Shown here piece by piece: positions 24,554 through 32,631 of a DNA stretch of 36,406 bases (its first letter is position 1; every line of letters starts with the position of its first letter). The position numbers and the translations under genes were made by a program. A model generated the notes under the pieces. That model was not told where the DNA came from and ran no database searches. It saw only the letters and a program-made list of their open reading frames with translations. The DNA is from Pseudomonas californiensis (GTDB taxonomy: Bacteria; Pseudomonadota; Gammaproteobacteria; Pseudomonadales; Pseudomonadaceae): the NCBI RefSeq assembly GCF_021147775.1, contig NZ_JAGTPK010000044.1, positions 1-36,406 of the forward strand, given 5' to 3'.

Positions 24554-25024
24554 GTGAACATTAATGCAACCCTGATTGGCCAGTCCGTTGCGTTCTTCAT
24601 TTTTGTGCTGTTCTGCATGAAGTTCGTGTGGCCTCCGGTCATCGCGGCTTTGCACGAACGTCAGAAGAAGATCGCGGATGGACTGGACGCTGCTTCCCGA
24701 GCAGCTCGCGACCTGGAGCTGGCCCAAGACAAAGTGGGTCAACAACTGCGCGAAGCTAAGGCTCAAGCAGCTGAAATCATTGAGCAAGCCAAGAAACGCG
24801 GTACTCAGATTGTCGACGAAGCCCGTGAACAGGCTCGCGTTGAAGCTGACCGTGTGAAGGCTCAGGCTCAGGCCGAGATCGAGCAGGAACTGAACGGTGT
24901 CAAAGACGCCCTGCGCGCCCAATTGGGTAGCCTGGCAGTCAATGGTGCTGAGAAGATCCTGGGTGCCACAATCGATCAAAACGCGCACGCGGAGCTGGTT
25001 AACAAACTGGCTGCTGAAATTTAA
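24554..25024 (+). CDS. atpF: ATP synthase Fo subunit b
   Basis: Subunit b (156 residues) is the peripheral stalk. One N-terminal membrane helix (LIGQSVAFFIFVLFCMKFVW) is followed by a long alanine/glutamate/glutamine-rich helix that dimerises and binds delta (for example EIIEQAKKRGTQIVDEAREQ). The usual length is kept. It starts 57 bases after atpE and ends 12 bases before atpH. Confidence 0.98.
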   Translation: MNINATLIGQSVAFFIFVLFCMKFVWPPVIAALHERQKKIADGLDAASRAARDLELAQDKVGQQLREAKAQAAEIIEQAKKRGTQIVDEAREQARVEADRVKAQAQAEIEQELNGVKDALRAQLGSLAVNGAEKILGATIDQNAHAELVNKLAAEI

Positions 25025-25036
25025 GCGAGGGCGATC

Positions 25037-25573
25037 ATGGCAGAACTGACCACGTTGGCCCGACCTTACGCTAAGGCGGCCTTCGAGCACGCGCAGGCCC
25101 ACCAGCAACTGGCCAATTGGTCAGCCATGCTCGGCCTGGCTGCTGCGGTGTCGCAAGACGACACCATGCAGCGCATGCTCAAGGCCCCGCGACTGACGAG
25201 CGCACAAAAGGCCACCACTTTTATTGAAGTGTGTGGCGACAAGTTCGATGCCAAGGCACAGAATTTCATTCACGTCGTTGCTGAAAACGACCGTCTCCCG
25301 CTTCTGCCGGAGATCGCCGACCTGTTCGACCTGTACAAGGCCGAGCAGGAAAAATCGGTCGATGTGGATGTCACCAGTGCTTTCGCATTGAACCAAGAAC
25401 AGCAAGACAAACTCGCCAAGGTTCTCAGTGCACGGCTCGGCCGGGAAGTGCGCCTGCATGCTGCGGAGGATGCCACCCTTATCGGTGGTGTCGTAATCCG
25501 CGCCGGCGACCTGGTTATCGATGGCTCAGTTCGCGGCAAAATCGCGAAACTAGCCGAAGCATTGAAATCTTGA
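25037..25573 (+). CDS. atpH: ATP synthase F1 subunit delta
   Basis: Delta (178 residues) joins the peripheral stalk to the alpha3beta3 head. The N-terminal segment TTLARPYAKAAFEHA and the C-terminal VIRAGDLVIDGSVRGKI are family hallmarks. It lies in the operon between atpF and atpA with short gaps and a GCGAGG-type Shine-Dalgarno. Confidence 0.97.
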   Translation: MAELTTLARPYAKAAFEHAQAHQQLANWSAMLGLAAAVSQDDTMQRMLKAPRLTSAQKATTFIEVCGDKFDAKAQNFIHVVAENDRLPLLPEIADLFDLYKAEQEKSVDVDVTSAFALNQEQQDKLAKVLSARLGREVRLHAAEDATLIGGVVIRAGDLVIDGSVRGKIAKLAEALKS

Positions 25574-25594
25574 GTTTGAAGGGGCAGCAGAGCA

Positions 25595-27139
25595 ATGCAG
25601 CAACTCAATCCTTCCGAAATAAGTGAAATCATCAAGGGTCGCATCGAGAAGCTCGATGTAACCTCCCAAGCCCGTAACGAAGGCACAGTCGTCAGCGTGT
25701 CTGACGGTATCGTGCGGATTCACGGTCTGGCCGACGTAATGTACGGCGAGATGATCGAGTTTCCGGGCGGCGTCTACGGTATGGCGCTGAACCTTGAGCA
25801 AGACTCCGTGGGTGCCGTTGTACTGGGCGCTTACACGACTCTGGCTGAAGGCATGAGCGCCAAGTGCACTGGCCGCATCCTCGAAGTTCCGGTTGGTAAG
25901 GAACTGCTGGGTCGCGTAGTCGATGCACTGGGTAATCCAGTTGACGGCAAAGGTCCGCTGAACAACACCGAGACCGATGCGGTCGAGAAAGTTGCTCCAG
26001 GCGTGATCTGGCGTAAGTCGGTAGACCAGCCTGTACAGACTGGCTACAAGGCTGTCGATGCCATGATTCCTGTCGGCCGTGGCCAGCGTGAGCTGATCAT
26101 CGGTGACCGTCAGATCGGTAAAACCGCTCTGGCCATCGACGCGATCATCAACCAGAAAAACAGCGGCATCTTCTGCGTCTACGTGGCAATTGGTCAGAAA
26201 CAATCGACCATCGCCAACGTGGTTCGCAAACTTGAAGAAAACGGCGCGTTGGCTAACACCATCGTCGTGGCTGCCAGTGCTTCCGAATCCGCTGCGCTGC
26301 AGTTCCTTGCACCGTACTCGGGTTGCACCATGGGTGAGTTCTTCCGCGACCGCGGTGAAGACGCGCTGATCGTTTATGACGATCTGTCCAAGCAAGCAGT
26401 GGCTTACCGCCAGATTTCCCTGCTGCTTCGTCGTCCGCCAGGCCGTGAAGCCTACCCAGGTGACGTGTTCTATCTCCACTCCCGTCTGCTGGAGCGCGCA
26501 TCGCGTGTTTCCGAAGAGTACGTAGAGAAGTTCACCAATGGCGCAGTGACCGGCAAAACCGGTTCCCTGACCGCACTGCCGATCATCGAAACCCAGGCTG
26601 GCGACGTTTCCGCGTTCGTTCCGACCAACGTGATTTCCATCACCGACGGTCAGATCTTCCTGGAATCGGCCATGTTCAACTCCGGCATCCGTCCGGCAGT
26701 GAACGCCGGTGTTTCGGTATCCCGTGTGGGTGGTGCCGCTCAGACCAAGATCATCAAGAAGCTTTCCGGTGGTATCCGTACCGCTCTGGCTCAGTACCGT
26801 GAACTGGCTGCATTCGCACAGTTCGCTTCTGACCTGGACGAGGCGACCCGCAAGCAACTTGAGCATGGTCAGCGCGTTACCGAGCTGATGAAGCAGAAGC
26901 AATACGCGCCGATGTCGATCGCTGACATGGCGCTGTCGCTGTATGCCGCTGAGCGTGGGTTCCTGACCGACATCGAAATCGCCAAGATTGGCAGCTTTGA
27001 ACAAGCGCTGATTGCTTACTTCAACCGCGATCACGCCGATTTGATGGCGAAGATCAACGTGAAGGGTGACTTCAATGACGAAATCGATTCTGGCATGAAA
27101 GCCGGTATCGAGAAGTTCAAGGCCACCCAAACCTGGTAA
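25595..27139 (+). CDS. atpA: ATP synthase F1 subunit alpha
   Basis: Alpha (514 residues) carries the non-catalytic nucleotide sites. The P-loop GDRQIGKT is at 170-177, and SRLLERASR contains the arginine finger contributed to the beta active site. The N-terminus is the delta-binding helix. It lies 21 bases after atpH and 50 bases before atpG. A long open frame on the opposite strand (25550-27202) is a codon-bias artefact. Confidence 0.98.
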   Translation: MQQLNPSEISEIIKGRIEKLDVTSQARNEGTVVSVSDGIVRIHGLADVMYGEMIEFPGGVYGMALNLEQDSVGAVVLGAYTTLAEGMSAKCTGRILEVPVGKELLGRVVDALGNPVDGKGPLNNTETDAVEKVAPGVIWRKSVDQPVQTGYKAVDAMIPVGRGQRELIIGDRQIGKTALAIDAIINQKNSGIFCVYVAIGQKQSTIANVVRKLEENGALANTIVVAASASESAALQFLAPYSGCTMGEFFRDRGEDALIVYDDLSKQAVAYRQISLLLRRPPGREAYPGDVFYLHSRLLERASRVSEEYVEKFTNGAVTGKTGSLTALPIIETQAGDVSAFVPTNVISITDGQIFLESAMFNSGIRPAVNAGVSVSRVGGAAQTKIIKKLSGGIRTALAQYRELAAFAQFASDLDEATRKQLEHGQRVTELMKQKQYAPMSIADMALSLYAAERGFLTDIEIAKIGSFEQALIAYFNRDHADLMAKINVKGDFNDEIDSGMKAGIEKFKATQTW

Positions 27140-27189
27140 GCCGCAGCGGGGGCCGCAAGGCTCCCGCTTGCTAACCTGATAGGTGTTAC

Positions 27190-28050
27190 ATGGCAGGCGC
27201 AAAAGAGATTCGCAGCAAGATTGCGAGCATCAAAAGCACGCAAAAGATCACCAGCGCCATGGAAAAAGTGGCGGTCAGCAAAATGCGCAAGGCTCAAATG
27301 CGCATGGCTGCTAGCCGTCCTTACGCGGAGCGCATCCGCCAGGTGATTGGTCATCTGGCCAACGCCAACCCGGAATACCGCCACCCGTTCATGATCGAGC
27401 GCGCTGTAAAGCGTGTCGGTTATGTCGTGGTGAGCAGTGACCGTGGTTTGTGCGGTGGCTTGAACACCAACCTGTTCAAGGCTCTGGTCAAGGACATGGC
27501 GGTAAACCGTGAAAACGGCGTAGAGATCGATTTGTGCGTGGTTGGCAGCAAAGGTGCGGCATTCTTCCGCAACTTCGGCGGTAACGTCGTCGCTGCGATC
27601 AGCCACTTGGGCGAAGAGCCGTCGATCAATGACTTGATCGGCAGCGTCAAGGTGATGCTGGATGCCTACCTGGATGGCCGTATTGATCGCCTGTCCGTGG
27701 TATCCAACAAGTTCATCAACACCATGACTCAGCAGCCAACAGTGGAACAGTTGATTCCGCTGGTGGCGACCCCGGATCAAGGGCTCAAGCACCACTGGGA
27801 CTATCTCTACGAACCCGACGCCAAAGAGCTGCTGGACGGCTTGATGGTTCGCTACGTGGAATCGCAGGTGTACCAGGCGGTGGTCGAGAACAACGCAGCT
27901 GAACAAGCAGCGCGGATGATCGCGATGAAGAACGCCACAGACAACGCCGGTGATTTGATCAGCGATTTGCAGCTGATCTACAACAAGGCGCGTCAGGCAG
28001 CGATCACCCAAGAGATCTCGGAAATCGTCGGCGGCGCTGCCGCGGTTTAA
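27190..28050 (+). CDS. atpG: ATP synthase F1 subunit gamma
   Basis: Gamma (286 residues) is the central rotating shaft. The N-terminal helix IRSKIASIKSTQKITSAMEK and C-terminal helix LIYNKARQAAITQEISEIVG form the coiled coil in the head. SSDRGLCGGLNTNLF is the conserved Rossmann-like core. It sits between atpA and atpD with 27 bases to atpD. Confidence 0.98.
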   Translation: MAGAKEIRSKIASIKSTQKITSAMEKVAVSKMRKAQMRMAASRPYAERIRQVIGHLANANPEYRHPFMIERAVKRVGYVVVSSDRGLCGGLNTNLFKALVKDMAVNRENGVEIDLCVVGSKGAAFFRNFGGNVVAAISHLGEEPSINDLIGSVKVMLDAYLDGRIDRLSVVSNKFINTMTQQPTVEQLIPLVATPDQGLKHHWDYLYEPDAKELLDGLMVRYVESQVYQAVVENNAAEQAARMIAMKNATDNAGDLISDLQLIYNKARQAAITQEISEIVGGAAAV

Positions 28051-28077
28051 CGGTTCAAATATTAGAGGAACCAGCTA

Positions 28078-29457
28078 ATGAGTAGCGGACGTATCGTTCA
28101 AATCATCGGCGCCGTGATCGACGTGGAATTCCCACGCGATAGCGTACCGAGTATCTACAACGCGCTGGAAGTTCAAAGCGCGGCAGCGACCACCCTCGAA
28201 GTTCAGCAGCAGCTGGGCGACGGCGTGGTTCGTACCATTGCGATGGGCTCCACCGAGGGCTTGAAGCGTGGTCTGGAAGTTACAGACTCTGGCGCAGCCA
28301 TTTCCGTACCCGTCGGTAAAGCGACTCTGGGCCGGATCATGGACGTGCTGGGCAACCCGATCGACGAAGCTGGTCCGATTGCCACCGAAGAACGCTGGGG
28401 CATTCACCGTCCTGCGCCGTCCTTCGCTGAGCAAGCTGGCGGCAACGACCTGCTGGAAACCGGCATCAAGGTTATCGACCTGGTTTGCCCGTTCGCCAAA
28501 GGCGGTAAAGTCGGTCTGTTCGGTGGTGCCGGTGTCGGCAAGACCGTAAACATGATGGAACTGATCCGTAACATCGCCATCGAGCACAGCGGTTATTCCG
28601 TGTTCGCAGGTGTGGGTGAGCGTACTCGTGAGGGTAACGACTTCTACCACGAGATGAAGGACTCCAACGTTCTGGACAAAGTGGCACTGGTTTACGGTCA
28701 GATGAACGAGCCGCCGGGTAACCGTCTGCGCGTAGCACTGACCGGCCTGACCATGGCCGAGAAGTTCCGTGACGAAGGTAACGACGTTCTGTTGTTCGTC
28801 GACAACATCTACCGTTACACACTGGCCGGTACTGAAGTATCCGCACTGCTGGGCCGTATGCCTTCTGCAGTAGGTTACCAGCCGACTCTGGCTGAAGAGA
28901 TGGGCACTCTGCAAGAGCGCATCACTTCCACCAAAAACGGTTCGATCACTTCCATCCAGGCGGTATACGTACCTGCGGATGACTTGACTGACCCGTCGCC
29001 AGCGACCACGTTTGCCCACTTGGACGCCACCGTCGTTCTGTCCCGTGACATCGCTTCCCTGGGTATCTACCCAGCGGTAGATCCACTGGATTCGACTTCG
29101 CGCCAGCTGGACCCGAACGTTATCGGCCAGGAACACTACGACACCGCTCGCGGCGTTCAGTACGTGTTGCAGCGCTACAAAGAGCTGAAAGACATCATCG
29201 CGATCCTGGGTATGGACGAGCTGTCGGAAACCGACAAACAGTTGGTTAACCGTGCTCGTAAGATCCAGCGCTTCCTGTCCCAGCCTTTCTTCGTGGCTGA
29301 AGTCTTCACCGGTGCTTCGGGTAAATACGTTTCCCTGAAAGACACCATTGCTGGCTTCAAAGGCATCCTCAACGGTGACTACGACCACCTGCCAGAACAA
29401 GCGTTCTACATGGTCGGCGGCATCGAAGAAGCGATCGAGAAAGCCAAGAAACTGTAA
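28078..29457 (+). CDS. atpD: ATP synthase F1 subunit beta
   Basis: Beta (459 residues) is the catalytic subunit. The P-loop GGAGVGKT is at 149-156, and GVGERTREG holds the catalytic glutamate (E181) and R182. The DELSEED lever loop reads DELSETD. Length and C-terminus are standard. An AGAGGA Shine-Dalgarno precedes ATG 28078. Confidence 0.98.
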   Translation: MSSGRIVQIIGAVIDVEFPRDSVPSIYNALEVQSAAATTLEVQQQLGDGVVRTIAMGSTEGLKRGLEVTDSGAAISVPVGKATLGRIMDVLGNPIDEAGPIATEERWGIHRPAPSFAEQAGGNDLLETGIKVIDLVCPFAKGGKVGLFGGAGVGKTVNMMELIRNIAIEHSGYSVFAGVGERTREGNDFYHEMKDSNVLDKVALVYGQMNEPPGNRLRVALTGLTMAEKFRDEGNDVLLFVDNIYRYTLAGTEVSALLGRMPSAVGYQPTLAEEMGTLQERITSTKNGSITSIQAVYVPADDLTDPSPATTFAHLDATVVLSRDIASLGIYPAVDPLDSTSRQLDPNVIGQEHYDTARGVQYVLQRYKELKDIIAILGMDELSETDKQLVNRARKIQRFLSQPFFVAEVFTGASGKYVSLKDTIAGFKGILNGDYDHLPEQAFYMVGGIEEAIEKAKKL

Positions 29458-29501
29458 TCCCGGCGCCCGGTAACGGGCGCTAATTAGGTTGAGGCAAGCA
29501 A

Positions 29502-29927
29502 ATGGCTATGACAGTCCATTGCGACATCGTCAGCGCGGAAGGGGAAATCTTCTCCGGTCTGGTCGAGATGGTGATTGCGCACGGCAACCTGGGTGATATC
29601 GGTATCGCTCCAGGCCACGCGCCGCTGATCACTGATCTGAAGCCGGGCCCGATCCGCTTGATCAAGCAGGGTGGGGAAGCCGAGGTGTTTTACATCTCCG
29701 GTGGTTTCCTTGAGGTTCAGCCGAACATGGTCAAGGTGCTTGCCGACACTGTGCAACGTGCTGCCGACCTGGACGAAGCTTCTGCTCAGGCCGCCGTGAA
29801 GGCTGCCGAGAAGGCCCTGAACGAAAAAGGCGCGGATTTCGATTACGGATCTGCAACTGCTCGTCTGGCCGAGGCTGCAGCTCAGCTGCGCACCGTTCAG
29901 CAAATTCGCAAGAAGTTTGGCGGTTAA
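29502..29927 (+). CDS. atpC: ATP synthase F1 subunit epsilon
   Basis: Epsilon (141 residues) contacts gamma and the c-ring and can inhibit ATP hydrolysis. The N-terminal beta-sandwich (VHCDIVSAEGEIFSG, GDIGIAPGHAPLI) is followed by a two-helix C-terminal domain. It starts MAMTVH at ATG 29502; ATG 29508 is also possible. It is the last gene of the operon, and a strong terminator follows after 26 bases. Confidence 0.97.
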   Translation: MAMTVHCDIVSAEGEIFSGLVEMVIAHGNLGDIGIAPGHAPLITDLKPGPIRLIKQGGEAEVFYISGGFLEVQPNMVKVLADTVQRAADLDEASAQAAVKAAEKALNEKGADFDYGSATARLAEAAAQLRTVQQIRKKFGG

Positions 29928-29953
29928 CACCGTCGCTTCATTGCGCGATTGAG

Positions 29954-29988
29954 AAAAAGGGTAGCCTCGGCTACCCTTTTTCTTTTTT
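29954..29988 (+). terminator. Intrinsic terminator of the atp operon
   Basis: AAAAAGGGTAGCC / GGCTACCCTTTTT form a 13-bp stem with a 2-base apical gap, followed by CTTTTTT. It is the strongest terminator in the window and may work in both directions. Confidence 0.92.
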
Positions 29989-30039
29989 CAGAATTAGCCC
30001 GCCCCTGGCACTGGTTGCCGCTCAGTTGGTAGTCCTCTC

Positions 30040-31407
30040 ATGTCTCTCGATATCGTAATTCTCGCGGCTGGCCAAGGAACCCGGATGCGTTCGGCCTTGC
30101 CCAAGGTTCTCCATCCCGTGGCTGGCAACTCCATGCTCGGCCATGTTATCCACAGCGCCCGCCAGTTATCCCCAGTGGGTATCCACGTGGTGATCGGCCA
30201 CGGCGCGGATACCGTGCGTGAACGTCTTGCCGCCGATGACCTGAACTTCGTGATGCAGGAAAAGCAGTTGGGTACCGGTCATGCCGTAGCTCAGGCGCTG
30301 CCCGAGCTGACCGCTGATACCGTACTGATTCTGTATGGCGACGTGCCGCTCATCGAGGTTGAAACCCTTCAGCGTCTGCTCAAGCTTGTGACATCCGAGC
30401 AGTTGGGTCTGTTGACCGTCACTCTGGATGATCCGACAGGTTACGGCCGTATCGTCCGCGACGAGCAGCAGCGCGTGCGCGCAATCGTCGAGCACAAGGA
30501 CACCAACGAAGCACAGAAGGCGATCACCGAGGGCAACACCGGAATCCTGGCGGTGCCTGGCAAGCGTCTCGCCGATTGGCTGGGTAGGCTGTCCAACAAC
30601 AACGCTCAGGGTGAGTACTACCTGACCGATGTGATCGCAATGGCGGTCGACGACGGCCTGGTGGTTGCGACCGAGCAACCTCATGACGCGATGGAAGTGC
30701 AGGGCGTCAACGATCGCAAGCAGCTTTCCGATCTGGAGCGTCATTATCAGCTGCGCGAAGCGCGCAGGCTGATGGCAGCCGGTGTGACACTGCGCGACCC
30801 TTCACGCTTCGATGTGCGCGGTGAAGTGATCGTCGGACGAGACGTGCTGATCGACATCAACGTGATTCTCGAAGGCAAGGTCGTGATTGAGGACGACGTA
30901 ATCATCGGGCCTAACTGCGTCATCAAGGACAGCACCCTGCGCAAAGGCGTTGTCGTGAAGGCCAACAGTCACATTGAAGGCGCGATCATGGGTGAGGGCA
31001 GTGACGCGGGTCCGTTCGCACGGTTGCGTCCTGGCAGCGTCCTGGGTGCCAACGCGCATGTGGGTAACTTTGTCGAGCTCAAGAACGCCAGGCTCGGTGA
31101 GGGCGTCAAGGCAGGGCACCTGACTTATCTCGGTGACACGGTTATCGGCGCGCGTACCAATATTGGTGCCGGCACCATCACCGTCAACTACGACGGCGCG
31201 AACAAGCACCAGACCGTGATCGGCGAAGACGTGTTCATTGGGTCGAACAATTCGTTGATTGCACCGGTGGAAATCGGCGATGGTTCGAACACCGCTGCCG
31301 GGTCGACCATCACGCAGAATGTGGATAAGTCACAGCTTGCTGTCGGTCGCGCGCGCCAGCGCAACATCGATGGCTGGAAACGTCCGGTCAAGGTCAAGAA
31401 GACCTGA
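30040..31407 (+). CDS. glmU: Bifunctional UDP-GlcNAc pyrophosphorylase / GlcN-1-P acetyltransferase
   Basis: GlmU (455 residues) performs the last two steps to UDP-GlcNAc, precursor of peptidoglycan and LPS. The N-terminal uridylyltransferase has LAAGQGTRMRSALPKVLHP (residues 8-26). The C-terminal left-handed beta-helix acetyltransferase shows hexapeptide repeats (IGPNCVIKDS, NIGAGTITVNYDGANKH). No clear Shine-Dalgarno is seen. glmS, the first enzyme of the pathway, lies 1.2 kb downstream. DnaA boxes lie at 30146-30154, 31320-31328 and, one base beyond the stop, 31409-31417. Confidence 0.98.
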   Translation: MSLDIVILAAGQGTRMRSALPKVLHPVAGNSMLGHVIHSARQLSPVGIHVVIGHGADTVRERLAADDLNFVMQEKQLGTGHAVAQALPELTADTVLILYGDVPLIEVETLQRLLKLVTSEQLGLLTVTLDDPTGYGRIVRDEQQRVRAIVEHKDTNEAQKAITEGNTGILAVPGKRLADWLGRLSNNNAQGEYYLTDVIAMAVDDGLVVATEQPHDAMEVQGVNDRKQLSDLERHYQLREARRLMAAGVTLRDPSRFDVRGEVIVGRDVLIDINVILEGKVVIEDDVIIGPNCVIKDSTLRKGVVVKANSHIEGAIMGEGSDAGPFARLRPGSVLGANAHVGNFVELKNARLGEGVKAGHLTYLGDTVIGARTNIGAGTITVNYDGANKHQTVIGEDVFIGSNNSLIAPVEIGDGSNTAAGSTITQNVDKSQLAVGRARQRNIDGWKRPVKVKKT

Positions 31408-31470
31408 GTTATCCACAACGACCCTTGACGAGGCTGGTTTTGGTTTGGCTGCCGAAATTGAGTACATCCG

Positions 31471-31565
31471 CTTCGAATGCATGGGCTGTTGATAAGTTTT
31501 CGTGAGCAAGCTCACTCCCACTGTGCGGTTAACGCACTGCCTGTGGGAATCAGCTTGCTGATGAA
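31471..31565. repeat. REPIN-like repeat, copy 1
   Basis: A REP-type palindrome GTGAGCAAGCTCAC (31502-31515) with flank TCCCAC is followed, after a GCGGTTAACGC spacer, by an inverted partner (GTGGGAATCAGCTTGCTGA). This two-REP inverted architecture is that of pseudomonad REPINs. About 95 bases recur as copy 2 after a 41-base interval. Confidence 0.75.
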
Positions 31566-31606
31566 GAGGCCGGCCTATTTATCGTAACTTCTCGACTGGT
31601 CCCCCG

Positions 31607-31702
31607 CTTCGGAAGGCGTGGGCTGTTGATAAGTCTTGGTGAGCAAGCTCACTGCGCCCGTGCGGTAAACGCACTCCCCTGTGGGATCAGCACGTTCATC
31701 AA
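31607..31702. repeat. REPIN-like repeat, copy 2
   Basis: A direct repeat of copy 1 with several differences; the shared blocks are GGGCTGTTGATAAGT, GTGAGCAAGCTCACT (from 31639), GTGCGGT-AACGCACT and CTGTGGGA. Its inverted partner is less well preserved (ATCAGCACGTTCATCAA). No coding potential is seen in the 31408-31854 gap. Confidence 0.7.
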
Positions 31703-31854
31703 AATGTCTCTGCCATTCCACGCTACGCCAGCCAAACTATCCACAGCCCCAAAACAGCCCATTTCTCCATCCCGGCACAAAGAGGGCTTGACCAAAACTT
31801 TCTCATGAGTTTTGATTGCCTTCGTTATCTTCCGAATCGAAACTTAATACCTCC

Positions 31855-32622
31855 ATGTCGAAACGTAATACGCCCCAACGCCGACACAATATTCTTGCCT
31901 TGCTCAATGAGCAGGGCGAGGTCAGTGTTGATGATCTGGCCAGACGTTTCGAAACGTCGGAAGTTACGATTCGAAAGGACCTCGCCTCGCTCGAAACCAG
32001 CGGCTTGTTACTGCGCCGCTACGGTGGTGCGGTTCCGTTGCCTCAAGAGCTTATCGCTGAAGCCAGCCAGCCGGTGTCGCGCTACAAGCAAGCGATTGCC
32101 CGGGCCGCTGTCCAAAGGATTCGTGAACATGCCCGGATCATCGTCGACAGTGGCAGTACCACAGCGGCGTTGATCCCTGAACTGGGCGCGCAGCCCGGCC
32201 TGGTGGTGATGACCAATTCGCTGCATGTAGCACGCGCCCTGACGGATCTGGAACACGAGCCGGTTCTGTTAATGACAGGTGGCACGTGGGACCCGCATTC
32301 CGAGTCGTTTCAGGGGCAGGTGGCCGAGCAGGTCCTGCGTTCCTACGACTTTGATCAATTGTTCATCGGCGCCGACGGGATCGATCTGACCCGCGGTACC
32401 ACGACCTTCAATGAGCTGTTGGGCCTGAGCCGTGTGATGGCTGAGGTTGCGCGGGAAGTGGTGGTCATGGTCGAGGCCGACAAGGTCGGTCGCAAGATCC
32501 CTAATCTGGAACTGCCCTGGAGCAGCGTCCATACCCTTATTACTGATGATCGCCTGCCCCTTGAGGCGCGCGAACAGATACAAGCCCGTGGCATCAATCT
32601 GATTTGTGCTGCTGTCAGCTAG
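31855..32622 (+). CDS. glmR: DeoR-family transcriptional regulator, probable regulator of glmS
   Basis: The 255-residue protein has an N-terminal DeoR winged helix (NILALLNEQGEVSVDDLARR, SEVTIRKDLASLE) and a C-terminal DeoR sensor domain related to sugar-phosphate isomerases (DSGSTTAALIPEL, MTGGTWDPHSESFQG, FIGADGIDL). ATG 31855 gives MSKRNTPQRRHNIL, matching pseudomonad orthologues; an upstream TTG at 31816 is in frame but unlikely. There is no strong Shine-Dalgarno. glmS starts 9 bases after its stop. In P. aeruginosa the equivalent gene is called glmR and controls glmS. A perfect 16-bp palindrome (31943-31958) lies within its HTH region. Confidence 0.88.
   Translation: MSKRNTPQRRHNILALLNEQGEVSVDDLARRFETSEVTIRKDLASLETSGLLLRRYGGAVPLPQELIAEASQPVSRYKQAIARAAVQRIREHARIIVDSGSTTAALIPELGAQPGLVVMTNSLHVARALTDLEHEPVLLMTGGTWDPHSESFQGQVAEQVLRSYDFDQLFIGADGIDLTRGTTTFNELLGLSRVMAEVAREVVVMVEADKVGRKIPNLELPWSSVHTLITDDRLPLEAREQIQARGINLICAAVS
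31943..31958. promoter_or_regulatory. Perfect palindrome inside glmR
   Basis: GACGTTTCGAAACGTC is a perfect 16-bp palindrome within the HTH-coding part of glmR. DeoR-type operators are often palindromic with GAAA/TTTC cores, and a related half GTCGAAACGT occurs at the start codon (31857-31866). A role as operator is speculative. Confidence 0.3.
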
Positions 32623-32631
32623 GAGAAAATC

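Noticed and set aside
25550..29400. Long minus-strand frames opposite atpA, atpG and atpD (326 to 550 codons)
   Set aside because: They have no family resemblance and arise from codon bias in strongly expressed genes.
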